A DNA stretch of 64,000 nt, taken from positions 138,871,108 through 138,935,107 of the forward strand of contig CM043955.1 of the NCBI GenBank assembly GCA_014529385.2, written 5' to 3'. Of this stretch, positions 48,827 through 58,889 are shown one piece after another. Each line of letters opens with the position of its first letter. The first letter of the stretch is position 1. Under the pieces are notes generated by a model, which did no database searches, was not told where the DNA came from, and saw only the letters and a program-made list of their open reading frames with translations. Source of the stretch: Adiantum capillus-veneris (lineage: Eukaryota; Streptophyta; Polypodiopsida; Polypodiales; Pteridaceae). The position numbers and the translations under genes are program-made.

Positions 48827-49162
48827 GGTAAATGCTGCACCTGATGTGAAAACTGCCCGAAAATAGGAGAAACGGAGCGAGAACAACCTGTGCTATATAG
48901 CACAAACCGTAGAAGACTATAAGGCACATGTTATGCAGAAAACGGCACTGACAGAAATTCTGCACAAAATGACGAAATAGCCTGTGCAGTACTGCCTGTA
49001 GTGGAAACGGAGGCCGAAATGAGCCCAAATCAAAATTTGTCAAAGTATTTGTCGACCTGCGAACGCTCGCCAAAGCTCACTGAAATCGGAGAAAGTGAGC
49101 AGGCGTGTACTGGAGCAGCTGGCGACTAAGCCCGGGAGGACGCAACCTGCTATGATACCAAT

Positions 49163-49390
49163 TGTTGGAATTAGGGTTGCAGAGAAACACACACAGCTTG
49201 GAGAAGACGAAGGAAGCTCAAGGCACACAATAGAGAGTGTGTTACTTAGTGTGCAATGGAAAGATAGATAGCCCTAGAGTGATGGGCGTATATACAATGC
49301 ACAGGGGGAAAAACCTCCTAAAGAGGGAAAAAATGCCCCTGACGATCCTAATGTGTTCACACACATCACTACCACATGTATATGGTAACA
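49163..49390 (-). repeat. Copia 5' LTR
   Basis: 228 bp. The primer-binding site for initiator tRNA-Met lies just inside. Confidence 0.93.
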
Positions 49391-49395
49391 TGTAC

Positions 49396-50806
49396 CACTC
49401 AGGCATCTCTTCAGCCTATCCTTCATCTAGATTATGGAAATGTTTTCTGTTTTTCTCAAGAAAATCTCAAAAAACGACTAAATAAAACCAAAAATCAACT
49501 CAACTCAAAAAAAAAATTCAAATTAATAGAATTCTAAATGCTACGTATAGTGTACACATATCCCTAGGGTCTCATATATGTCTTGTCCCCGTACTCCTCT
49601 TGTAACGCTATTATGAGGGCATATACTATGAATTTTGTCAAATAATTACCACAATCAAACACAAAAATTCAATAAAACTCACAAAACATTGCCCTCTAAT
49701 ATTCATAATACTAGGTCCGCATTTAGAATGACTCCCCCCCTCCTGTTTGGACTCCTCCTTGATGATAGGGTATCGCCACGGGTATGTGTTGTGCTTGGGC
49801 AATTAAAATTTGTGTCTATGTAGGCCTTGGAATGTAGCCCTATTATGCATACACAGTCAATGCATGGAAAAGTTTATGTTGTGCAAGATGTGGGTATAAG
49901 AAATTTTCTTATTGGCATTTGTTGGCGAGGCTTACCTATCTGTTTGATGCTTATTTGGGATCCATTATAGCCTTGTGGTTGGTTGTTGTATTTGGCATTG
50001 TTCCGTAGTATTGGGTTCTTTCTTGAAGTGAGCTCTCTTCTAACTGTACTGTAACCATAGGAAGAATTGAAAGAATTCAAGCAATGGTGCACTGACAGTA
50101 GGTTTATTTTTTTCCTTTGGGACCCACTTCTTTGTGATTATTGGCTGTTTCGTTGATGCTGCTCGTTTGGGAACCCATACTTGTCCCTGCTTTGTTTGTG
50201 TTTGAAGAGGCTTCTTTGGGATCCACCTTGTCTTTGTGCACGCCTTCAATGGTCTTTGCTTCAGCTCTTGTATGCTTGGTTGGCGAGGAGTTTCATTCTT
50301 TGGGAGTTGATACTTTGGGAGTTGACAATTTAACCGTTTCGGAATCCAAATGAGCTCCTGACCTCTTTGTGCTTGAGTCAACTTCTTTGGAACCCAAATT
50401 CAATTTTCAAAAGCTTGCGGCTTTGGGATTTGCTTAGCCGTTCTTGCAGACTTTGACTGTTTTCCTTTTGACATTGGATCTTGTGATTTTTCATCAAAGA
50501 TCTTCATCTTCTTGATCCATACCTCCTTTTGGCCAATCTGGATCTTTGGTATCTAGATTTGTCAAACTTTTTGGTTATGACTTGTTGTTCTTTTCTTTTG
50601 GCCTTCTTTGGTTGTTACGTAAGTTGCTAGTGATAGTGACAACCTGAGTACCTGGTAGGGGATGTCAAAAGAATCATCACTATTGCTACTATCCTCAGCA
50701 ATGTCGCATTCTATCACTTTCCCTTTGTGGTTTGACTGGTTATGGAAAGTTACTATTTGCTTGCTCTTGGGTTGTTATTTTTGGGATGACTTTTCTATCC
50801 ACTTGA
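49396..50806 (-). pseudogene. Protein tail of the large element with W-[IV]-P-K repeats
   Basis: A frame at 50381-50040 repeats the motif: LIWIPKRLN, TRWIPKKPL, QVWVPKRAA and KKWVPKEKN, about every 22-27 residues. It is rich in Lys, Gln and Thr. The DNA further right (50,381-50,600) has further Lys/Trp-rich readings in broken frames. It follows the protease region on the same strand, so it may be the C-terminal part of the gag-protease polyprotein. The function is unknown; a basic nucleic-acid-binding tail is one guess. The remaining sequence to 49396 has no frame. Confidence 0.4.
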
Positions 50807-51755
50807 TTAGAGTGTTGGTAGCTCGTTGACATGGAAATCTTCTTCTTGGCTGAGTCTTTTCTTCATGTATAGGAGCCACGTATGAGGATGCTTGTTGCAG
50901 TTGCATTTCCACCGATGATTTTCGAATCCACTTATGATGCTTTTTATTCTTATAGCGGTGACATTGGTTCCTAGGTTTTTGATTTGGACAATCATATAAC
51001 CGTGCATCTGTAAAAATTTTGTCCTTGTCACTTGTTGGGTCTTCCAGATTCCATTGTTTGCACCTACTTGAAGCTCGAGGTGTTCTACGGAGTCATAGAA
51101 CACGTCTTCTTCTTCGTCTTCACTTTCCTGGATCACACTCACTACAAAGTAAGGAACGACATCATAGCCATCTTCATCACAAAACTTTGTTGTTGGATCG
51201 TCTTGAATAACGCACACATCTAGAGTAGCCATGACGTGTTCCCCCTCAAGTGGCTCTAAGGCTTCCTTAGGAAAGGGTTCTAGGATATAATCCCCACACA
51301 TCCACAGTTCTTTAGGCTTACCCATCCATGATGGAAGTTCTAATCCTCCAACAGTAGTGGAATCAAACTCCTCCATAGGTGTTCTCGTCACATCCATGTA
51401 TCACATCCTTATAACTATGGTCCTTCAAGTTTATCTGTGTCTTGGTTTCCATATGTCTCAAGTAGATATGGTCGTAACCCCAATCTTGGACCATTTTCAG
51501 TTGTCGCATGAATGGTCTCCCTAGAATGAGGTCATAGTTTTTCTTCTTGCCAAAGTCAATAATAACAAAGGTTTTCTCATATTCAATGCCACAAGAAGTA
51601 ACAAGTGCTTTTTCTAGCAGTCCTATGGGCCTTTCCATGTGTCCATCTGCAAGATGCAGTATCATCCTAGTAGCCCTCATTCTGGTTTTCCCCATTTTCT
51701 CAAGATCTCTTTCATTGCAATGGCAACACTAGCTCCACTGTCAAGGATTTCCATG
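50807..51755 (-). pseudogene. Retropepsin-type aspartic protease of the large element and acidic tail
   Basis: On the minus strand the catalytic box reads EILDSGASVAIAM near 51,750. After a frame shift come LHLADGHMERPIG and the second conserved box, YDLILGRPFMRQLKMVQDWG (51695-51363). These are the D-S/T-G-A and I-L-G-R-P features of retroviral-type proteases that mature gag. After another frame shift the reading continues at 51397-50807 with an acidic stretch (ESEDEEEDVFYD) and a Cys pair near HRWKCNCNKHPH, of unknown role. No RT follows, unlike in normal Ty3 elements. Confidence 0.75.
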
Positions 51756-53246
51756 GTTTTACACCTTGGTATTCCACGGGAAGAGTGGTGTTCCCATCTT
51801 CTTCTCCCTCATAGTACTCTCCAACCTTGTTTAATGGCACCGGCCTAGTGTTTAACCGAGGCACTTCTAGCTCTTTTATCCCTTCCTCAATTTGAGTCGT
51901 TGGTTTTTTTACACCAAATTTTTCTAGGAATTTTCCCATAGTAGCCCACATGTTTGGTCGTATTATGAGGAACTCGGCTAACGTTATCGTACAATTAACT
52001 GGTGTCAACAAAATGTCTATGAGCCCTTTCGAATTGATGACCTTGTTGGGAGACAGTCTCTGTGATGGGATTGCAAAAACATATGACTTGGCCTCGTACT
52101 CTCTCGTATTGGATGGTAGTGTTCTTAGCGAATGGGGTTGATTTTCCATTGATTGTACAAATCCTTTGTTTCCCCAATACGTTCCACTTCTAGATTTATG
52201 TGAGATCCAATGTCAAATTTATCTATTGGTGGAAGAGACACTCTTCTTCCATCATTTGTTTGGTTTACTCGTATGCTTATCTCACTTTTTTCATTGGCCT
52301 CTTTGACTTGTTTCCACAATTTGTCAAGTCCATCTATTTCTTTACAGCTGCCAAGTATAGCTACGTGAAATCCCTCAAAGAGTGTGGTATTGAAAATTAT
52401 CCTTGGCTCTAATGTGGGGTCCTTGAGCTTTGGTCTGTACTTGTGACTAGATACTAGCTCTTTTTGTTCCTCGTGAAATCCCTCAAAGAGTGTGGTATTG
52501 AAAATTATCCTTGGCTCTAATGTGGGGTCCTTGAGCTTTGGTCTGTACTTGTGACTAGATACTAGCTCTTTTTGTTCCTGGCTTGGTGGGATTACTATTG
52601 TAGGTGGGACAAAGATCACACCCCCAAGTTTTCCAACTTATGGTTCTACTGAATCCTGGGCTGTTTTAATCATTTTCTTGCACATTTCAAGCCTGTCCTT
52701 TTCTAGTTCTATATATGGACATGTCCTCCATCTTTGTTCTTGGGTTTGTTTGTTTTTGAACCGTGTTTCATAGGCTTTTAGGAGGGCGTCAAATGGCTCG
52801 TTAACCTTCTTGACCAATATTGATCCTCCTAAGCTATCACTTCTTGGTTTCTCTTCAGTGGATGGTCCTTCTGGAGGTTGAGTCGCCTTCGTAAGAGAAG
52901 GTGCAACCATTTTCTCATGTTGTCTTATCTTCTCTTTAGCTTGGGTAAGCTTCTCAACTAGGAATTTTTGCTCTCGTTCCCTACGTGCTTTCATCCTAGC
53001 CTTTCTAGCTTTCCAACTATTTCGTTTGCTCTTGGTTTTTTGACTAGGTGCATCGGTCTTAGGTCCACTCGTCTCTGGACTCGCCTCAGTTTCTATTTTC
53101 TCTATCTCTAGATTCTCATCAGCTTCCTTTTGAGTTTGCGCTCTTGTGACTACTTGAATTGGTACGACATTTTTATTTTTTGAGCTACTGGGCAAGGGTG
53201 AGAACAAATCCCCTATGGAAACCAATAAAAATACCTGCATTCCCAA
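51712..53246 (-). pseudogene. Linker region between gag and protease of the large element
   Basis: Minus-strand pieces at 53246-52638, 52619-52125 (same frame, one TAA stop at 52640) and 52149-51712 (shifted). The first is basic and coiled-coil-like (KARKARMKARREREQKFL). The second contains a perfect duplication of 36 residues around HKYRPKLKDPTLEPRIIF. The third leads into the protease. No named domain, but continuity and strand tie it to the same polyprotein. The start at 53246 is not a real start, as upstream coding is cut by inserted DNA. Confidence 0.5.
52364..52579. repeat. Perfect 108-bp tandem duplication, in frame
   Basis: 52364-52471 is repeated exactly at 52472-52579. 108 bp is 36 codons, so the reading frame is kept. 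Identity implies a very recent event or an assembly artefact. Confidence 0.92.
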
Positions 53247-53518
53247 AATTTAGACGGTATTTTTTCTGTATAGTCGGTTTCCAAGGGCAAAGATCAATTC
53301 TAACCGGTTTGACAAGGAATTTTGAAAATTTTCCCCTTTCTATAAAGCTTAAGCATAACAAAAACCCTATTTACTCTTTGACGCACCCCATGCAAAAGAA
53401 AGCTTAGCATGCAAAATTTCACAGGAGTTAGAGAAGAGTAGTGGACTTACTTGCACCAAAAGGAAGTGAGAGGAAAGTAGGAACTTGAACCTGGGTCCTG
53501 CCCCAAAATATAGTGCGA

Positions 53519-53583
53519 GGAGAGTAGGGGACTTGAACCCCATGGCCGTGGATCAAAGACCCAACGGCTTCACCAAACTCTCC
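53519..53583 (-). ncRNA. tRNA-like, SINE-type promoter module
   Basis: On the minus strand the A box TGGTGAAGCCG (53575-53565) and B box GGTTCAAGTCC (53539-53529) both fit the RNA polymerase III consensus. A T-stem GGGG/CCCC is present. The outer bases GGAGAGT and ACTCTCC form a perfect 7-bp acceptor-like stem. The body is only 65 nt and the anticodon arm is distorted, so it is not a working tRNA. A second, weaker B-box-like module lies at about 53,475-53,500. It may be the head of a tRNA-derived SINE. Confidence 0.4.
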
Positions 53584-53599
53584 GCTAGGAGGAGGTAAA

Positions 53600-54600
53600 C
53601 TAGCTCACTCTCAAAAGAGTGAGCCAGATAACCTCCTCCCCACTAAAACATGACAGATTATCAGTAAGAAAATAAAGAAAACATAATTAAAATGTACAAA
53701 AAAGAAAAAGAGATGAGCACAACTTACCACATACCTACCTTAAAGCTGCCAACTCAATCTTGATGGCAGCGATGTCTTATATCTTGGGGGTTAAGTGTCA
53801 CAAAAACTTGTGCGCTTCAACATTGATAAATAATCATTATGAACAATCAAAGAGCCCAACATTTACATAGGATCGGGCTTGCTTGTATCCAGATCTAAAG
53901 ACACCCATACACTGTATGCAACTCTTAAATAAGAGGCCATGATCCATATCGAGCCAAAAGACCAACCATAAACCATATCCGTGAAGCAAATCTTAAGCCA
54001 TAAACCAAATCCAACCAGCCATGAATCAATATAGCAAATCAGCTAGAAAGCCGACCACTATCAATATCTGTAATCAGCAAGCCATAAACCAAATATGATT
54101 GGAAAGTCATCCACGATGCAAATCCACCAACCTCACATTATCCAGCCGCAAAACGGCAAGCCATACATCGCATCCAACCAGCCACAGACCAACCAAGCAA
54201 ATGTACCTCAAAAACTGATATCCAACTGTAATCGACAAGTCATACATGATTTTGCATACAACCAGCTATGCATATCCGCATTCCATGCACATCCATAACC
54301 AACCAAAATAGTGTGCATTCGTCTTTATCGAAACCAACTATATGCCAAGCCACAAAACCAGCCATATTCCTTTCTTTTCCTTTCACAAAAAAAAGAGAGA
54401 GCAACATGCATTTCTAACAAAAGCATCGTGTCACGAGTCACGACTTACCATAATCAAAAAAATTCTGAGAACTTATATCCACGTGCCTTCTCAATCAACC
54501 ATCTACATCAATCATCTATTAGCACACCATTAAATCTGCACAACAAAAGAGACATCATTAAATGCCACGTTCATAAGAAGAGAACGTAATTAATTTGCTA
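53600..54600. other. 1 kb with no gene, beside the hAT transposase 3' end
   Basis: AT-rich with many CCAACCA/AACCA words. Probably the 3' non-coding side of the hAT element. No terminal inverted repeat could be fixed. Confidence 0.45.
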
Positions 54601-56823
54601 TTAAGTGATGGTATACCTCTTTGCTTCGCTGAAAATGTGACGACTCGTCTTTGCACCACTCCTCCATAACATAATGGCATCTTCAAAATCATAGGCAATT
54701 AAAGGTGGGCCTTCAATAGATATGCGCATTAGTGCATCTAAATTCCGAGTACTCAAATGACTACGTAGTTTAGTCTTTATCAAATTTTGAGCACTAAAAC
54801 CTCGCTCACAAGCGGTAGTACTCGAACATTGCAACATAGCAATCTCAGCAAGTCTAAGAAGCATAGGATACTTCTCTCTAGTAGTGGGATTTCTACCAAT
54901 AGAAAGCCACGTCTCTCTCAAACCCCGACCCTTCCACTCATAGGGTGCTTGCTCTCTAAAAACATCATATTCTCTCTTCGCACATATCTTATCAATGAGA
55001 GGACCAACATCCTCTCCATGCAATTTTTTTGACTCACCGTAGAAAGCCAAAAGTTTCTCAATCATATCATAACCAAAATGTTTGTATGCAATACCCGAAG
55101 GAAAACAACAAGGTGAGAGAGCCTTGAAGCATTCAAGAAGTCCAATATCCGGAAACCGCTCACGCAAATTTGCAATTATAAATTGTGAAAATTGCATTTG
55201 AAAAGCTATAGCAAGCTCCAAATCCTTACCAGATTTTTCTCTTTTAATCTCCACAGACCTGTACATGTTGCCTCGAACTGATGCACGAAGCGCCGCAAGC
55301 TGACTACTACGAGGTCCATAATCTGGAATAATAGGATACTCCAAACAATCAAGAATAGATGCATTTACATCCACAAAAGGCACATCGACAAATTGCGTTG
55401 TGATTAGTCGCATTTCAGCTTCAATAAGTCCAATCACAACGGTAACATCAACAAATGTACTCTGGAATATCTTTGACAAAGTAGCAAGTCTTTGTAAGAT
55501 GTCAGCCATAAAATGCAAACTGTACATAAATTGAAAATCACGAACCTTGTCAAACAAAGTAGAGTTATGCTCTTTCAAAAATATCAGCAATGGCTCAAGA
55601 GACTCACAAACTTTATGAATGCATAGCGCTCTACTTAACCACCGAACTTTATGAATGCGACTCATTTGAAGAACAACACATCCAAACTCTCTCTCTAGCT
55701 CAGCCAATTTAGCACTTTTATTGGAACTCTTACTAAAGGTAGAGGCAATTTCGTTAACAATTTGGTCAATCAATTGCGCATAAGCACTTACTTTCACAAC
55801 ATCTACTAAACATAAGCTAGCTCGATGAGCAATGCAATGGATAGAGGTCATGAATGGATTCTCTCGTTTAAAATGAGTAGTGACCCCATTCAATCGGCCA
55901 ACCATCGCCGAGGCACCATCTGTGCCAATGCAAATCATATTTGACCTTTCTAATTGCATCTCTGCCAAAAAGAAAGTTGCACGCTCATGCAAGTGGTGAG
56001 AAGTGCCCTCCTCGACCTCTAACAATCCCAAAAAGACAGTCACAGGTTCTGAGTCCTCAATAAATGATGCATACACAATCATGTGTTGCTCCCAACTAAT
56101 ATCTGTGGACTCATCTATCATGATACTATAAAACCTTGAAGCCTTAAGACGTTTTAGAATCTTTCTTAAAACATCCTCGCTGATGTAACGAATAAAAGAG
56201 CTGCAAGCCTTATCATTTTGATAGAGATCTCTTACTAGATATGGACAACCACACACTTCCAATAAATCCAAAGTAGAGGTAAACTTACTAAAAGCCAAAT
56301 CCTCTTTGGCAACATGAGAGGCTACAGCAAAAAGATTGTTTGTACTCACCATCGCCATGTCTTGACGCTTTTGTACACCATCTACTATGCTCACCTTGTT
56401 CTTACCACACATATAATGAGCATCTTGATGAGCTCTTGTACCTGCATGCTTAGTCAACGCACTATGTTGTATGTTAATGGAGCCATTTTTTCCAAATTCA
56501 CTTCTGCAATTTTTTACCTGTTTGCAATATTTGCAAAAAATTCTTGCACTTACAAACTCAAATTCTGCCCACTCAAAAGCACCCTTGCTTCCAGCCCATG
56601 CAGGATTCCATGCAAGCCTACGTAGGGCTTTTTGACTTTCAGAATCCTTCTCACCATTTAATGCGTTGTTGCTTGCTTGCATGCTACTAGTCTCATGTGC
56701 TTGAACCTCCACCTCTTCTTCAACATGAGAGTCGCCCCTAGTACGACGCTTCCTCTTTGGTCGCTTCACAGGGGGTTGCTCTTTAGTGAATCTCGGCATA
56801 GACCACAATGTCCTCTGAGACAT
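54601..56823 (-). CDS. hAT-superfamily transposase-like protein, intact 740 residues
   Basis: Uninterrupted frame from ATG at 56823 to a stop at 54601. A basic nuclear-localisation-like run lies at residues 18-28. A zinc-finger region at about 95-136 has CKYC and TKHAGTRAHQDAH. The catalytic-core start is IMIDESTDIS near 236, with GTDGASAMVGRLNG and HCIAHRASL further on. The C-terminal dimerisation block near 680 reads ACERGFSAQNLIKTKLRSHL. This layout matches hAT transposases of the ZNF862/C17orf113-like type, which cut and paste DNA with 8-bp duplications. No TIRs or 8-bp duplication were found, so I cannot say whether it sits in a mobile element or is a captured gene. It lies inside the large LTR element and lacks the decay of its neighbours. 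No introns are evident. Confidence 0.85.
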   Translation of the reverse strand: MSQRTLWSMPRFTKEQPPVKRPKRKRRTRGDSHVEEEVEVQAHETSSMQASNNALNGEKDSESQKALRRLAWNPAWAGSKGAFEWAEFEFVSARIFCKYCKQVKNCRSEFGKNGSINIQHSALTKHAGTRAHQDAHYMCGKNKVSIVDGVQKRQDMAMVSTNNLFAVASHVAKEDLAFSKFTSTLDLLEVCGCPYLVRDLYQNDKACSSFIRYISEDVLRKILKRLKASRFYSIMIDESTDISWEQHMIVYASFIEDSEPVTVFLGLLEVEEGTSHHLHERATFFLAEMQLERSNMICIGTDGASAMVGRLNGVTTHFKRENPFMTSIHCIAHRASLCLVDVVKVSAYAQLIDQIVNEIASTFSKSSNKSAKLAELEREFGCVVLQMSRIHKVRWLSRALCIHKVCESLEPLLIFLKEHNSTLFDKVRDFQFMYSLHFMADILQRLATLSKIFQSTFVDVTVVIGLIEAEMRLITTQFVDVPFVDVNASILDCLEYPIIPDYGPRSSQLAALRASVRGNMYRSVEIKREKSGKDLELAIAFQMQFSQFIIANLRERFPDIGLLECFKALSPCCFPSGIAYKHFGYDMIEKLLAFYGESKKLHGEDVGPLIDKICAKREYDVFREQAPYEWKGRGLRETWLSIGRNPTTREKYPMLLRLAEIAMLQCSSTTACERGFSAQNLIKTKLRSHLSTRNLDALMRISIEGPPLIAYDFEDAIMLWRSGAKTSRHIFSEAKRYTIT

Positions 56824-56855
56824 GATAGCCTAAACAAAATGTGTTAATACAAAAA

Positions 56856-56858
<3 letters not shown>

Positions 56859-56900
<42 letters not shown>
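56859..56900. repeat. (CT)n microsatellite upstream of the hAT gene
   Basis: About 21 CT units (GA on the coding strand), 36 bp upstream of the transposase ATG, in its leader or promoter. Confidence 0.95.
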
Positions 56901-56904
<4 letters not shown>

Positions 56905-58716
56905 GCATAAAACAATGATGTTCTTTGTGAACATGTGTGTGTGTTGCAGAATTACCTCTTTGCTAATAAGGATTTTGATGCTTGCGGAACTCCAACGGGC
57001 TAATGGTTACCAATCTGCTTGCACATATTCAGCTCAAAAAGATTAAAATGAAATCTACTCATGTACTAAGCAACAAGTCCTTCCTTGACATATATACCTA
57101 GACAAATTGAGGGAAAGCCCAAATTCACCATAATTGAATAGTGTAGTTAAAAACTTATGCCAATAAACCATAAGACTATAAAACCGTCAACTCCAGCATG
57201 CTAACAGAAAGAACATCTTTGCATAATTACAACTTCTTGATTATAAGCTACTATGCTAGTAGAAAACTTCATTTTCATAAGATGCTTATAAGCCACTTCA
57301 AGAACATACTTTAATTGCTTTACACACATTTTCAAACAATCCAAACACTTTCAAACACCCCATACACTTTTTGAAATTGCTTGAGCCTTGAAGATTTAAG
57401 CAGGGACTCGAGTCCAACATCACTTTTTGTGAAGATAGATCCTCGGATTGCAATAAATGTGTTAAAGGCAAATATAGAAAACATAGATTTCTCGCAGCTA
57501 TCTGGTGTACATGTAATGCAGTATCTTCTTGATACTGGGCTTGGCAACATGGAAGCAAAGAAAATAGAAAAATTTCTATGTGTTTTTAGCACTTGCTTTT
57601 TGATTAATGTAAACTGGTTACTATACCTACTAACAGTGTAGGCCGAACTTCGAACTTCGAAGGCATGAAAGCCTTGCATACCTGAAGAGGCAGACCCCGG
57701 AGTCTGGAGGCTGCTACGCCTTGGGCCGTTGCCCTCGGCCCCTACCCTTGCATAGGGTAGTTGCGCAGCATAGCAATATGGGCGTGCCTACTCGCGAGCT
57801 GCAGCTCATCTCGTGCTTCTGGTCGTTGGCTGACTCCCGAGGTGCTGCAGTCCCTCGACTCCCTACCTTGCAGAGTCGAGAGTCCAGACTTGCTCAATGC
57901 TGAAGCGGCAAGCCTGACTCCTGAGTTGCTCCCGCAGCCCGCCTGTGGCACGCACCCTGCTACGGTCTACCTACTGTGCGCGCAGAGCGATGTTTCGCTT
58001 CTAAGCTCTGGAATCGCAGACTGCGCGTTAATTTTTTGCTTAGGCCTTGGCCTTTGGCCCTTCGAAATTTGGTCCCGCCTCCCAAGTCCCGACTCCTTCA
58101 AAGTTTAGGCTTCCAGAGCCTTCGATCATTCAATGCAATCTAGAGTCCTAGTTAGTAGTGGGAGCCCGCATTTCAGAGTAGATTAGAGTCACTGGTAACT
58201 ACTAAATAAGTTCTAACCAATTCAAACTTCAAGTCCTAGGAATCAATCGAGGCCCAAAGCTTTGGGCAGGGCCAGGCCAAGTGGCAAGGAGTAGAAACAT
58301 ATATTTTTATATAATTTCTCAAATTTCTACCTGCTGTATAGCCATTCATCCCTTTAAAAAAAGGCTATCACTAATATAAACCTTTAGTACAAAGGTCACA
58401 TTTTTTCTAGCCGGTTTTTTGAAGTTTACCCTTGTTTTTTGACCGGTTTGCTCTGAGGGAGGGACTTGAATAAAACCGGTTTTTGTAAATTCTAGCCGGT
58501 AATTTTACACACAACCCCGGGTTTTTTCGGACACTGTACTGGGCAGCTGAACGATTCCTGAGACATTCGTTGTGATCTTTATGACTTGGTTTGGGTTCTT
58601 GAAATAAATTAACTTAATGTGCCAAGCGTGCGTAACACTTATATATAAAAAGGGGAGGCAGGCGGGCAGAGGGGGGGGGAGGAAGGGTGGTGGTGGTTTG
58701 TAGATGACCAAATGCG
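56901..58716. other. 1.8 kb upstream of the hAT gene; no gene
   Basis: AT-rich to about 57,640, then a GC-rich island (57,640-58,110) with open stretches on both strands but no known protein. At 58,410-58,500 the word CCGGTTT or AGCCGGT recurs four times, and one ACCGGTTT also occurs at about 53,312 on the far side of the transposase. These could be subterminal binding sites of the hAT element, but no terminal repeats could be paired. Confidence 0.4.
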
Positions 58717-58780
58717 TTTCGCTCTTTCAAGAGCTCATCAGTGGTGTTTCTAGGGAGATTGGAGATGGTAAAGAACACCA
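58717..58780 (-). ncRNA. Hammerhead-ribozyme-like core (stem III not formed)
   Basis: On the minus strand CTGATGA (58741-58735) is followed by stem II GCTCT-TGAA-AGAGC (58734-58721) and GAAA (58720-58717). Just before the core AACACCA can pair with TGGTGTT at 58780-58774, giving stem I. These are the conserved parts of a type III hammerhead. The bases before stem I are GATTA, so the cleavage triplet would be UUA, and they do not pair with the bases after GAAA. A weak partner GAATGC lies 12 bases further upstream. It is probably a decayed ribozyme or a coincidence, and is unlikely to cleave as it stands. Confidence 0.35.
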
Positions 58781-58889
58781 TAATCAAGACAATAGGCATT
58801 CACTTGAGTGACTTCGTCTGAGGACATTGTTTGACCAAGTGGTTGTCATGGCTTTTGTGACAATCTATCTCTGGTTGAGGAGCTTCTTC

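Larger units (their letters stand above)
44244..49390 (-). mobile_element. Complete Ty1/copia element with TGTAC target duplication
   Basis: The LTRs 44244-44470 (227 bp) and 49163-49390 (228 bp) run TGTTGGAATTAGGG...TATGGTAACA and differ at about seven positions. Perfect TGTAC copies lie at 44239-44243 and 49391-49395. The primer site TGGTATCATAGC (initiator Met type) lies beside the upstream LTR at about 49160-49149. The purine tract AGGGGGGATT lies beside the downstream LTR at 44471-44480. Length is 5,147 bp. It inserted into the larger LTR element. Confidence 0.95.

Noticed and set aside
54601-56823. hAT frame as part of the surrounding LTR element
   Set aside because: The motifs belong to a DNA transposase family unrelated to gag-pol, and the gag and linker pieces lie on either side of it.
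53240-58500. Terminal inverted repeats for the hAT element around CCGGTTT words
   Set aside because: The words recur but no outer ends could be paired and no 8-bp duplication was found, so no element boundaries are claimed.
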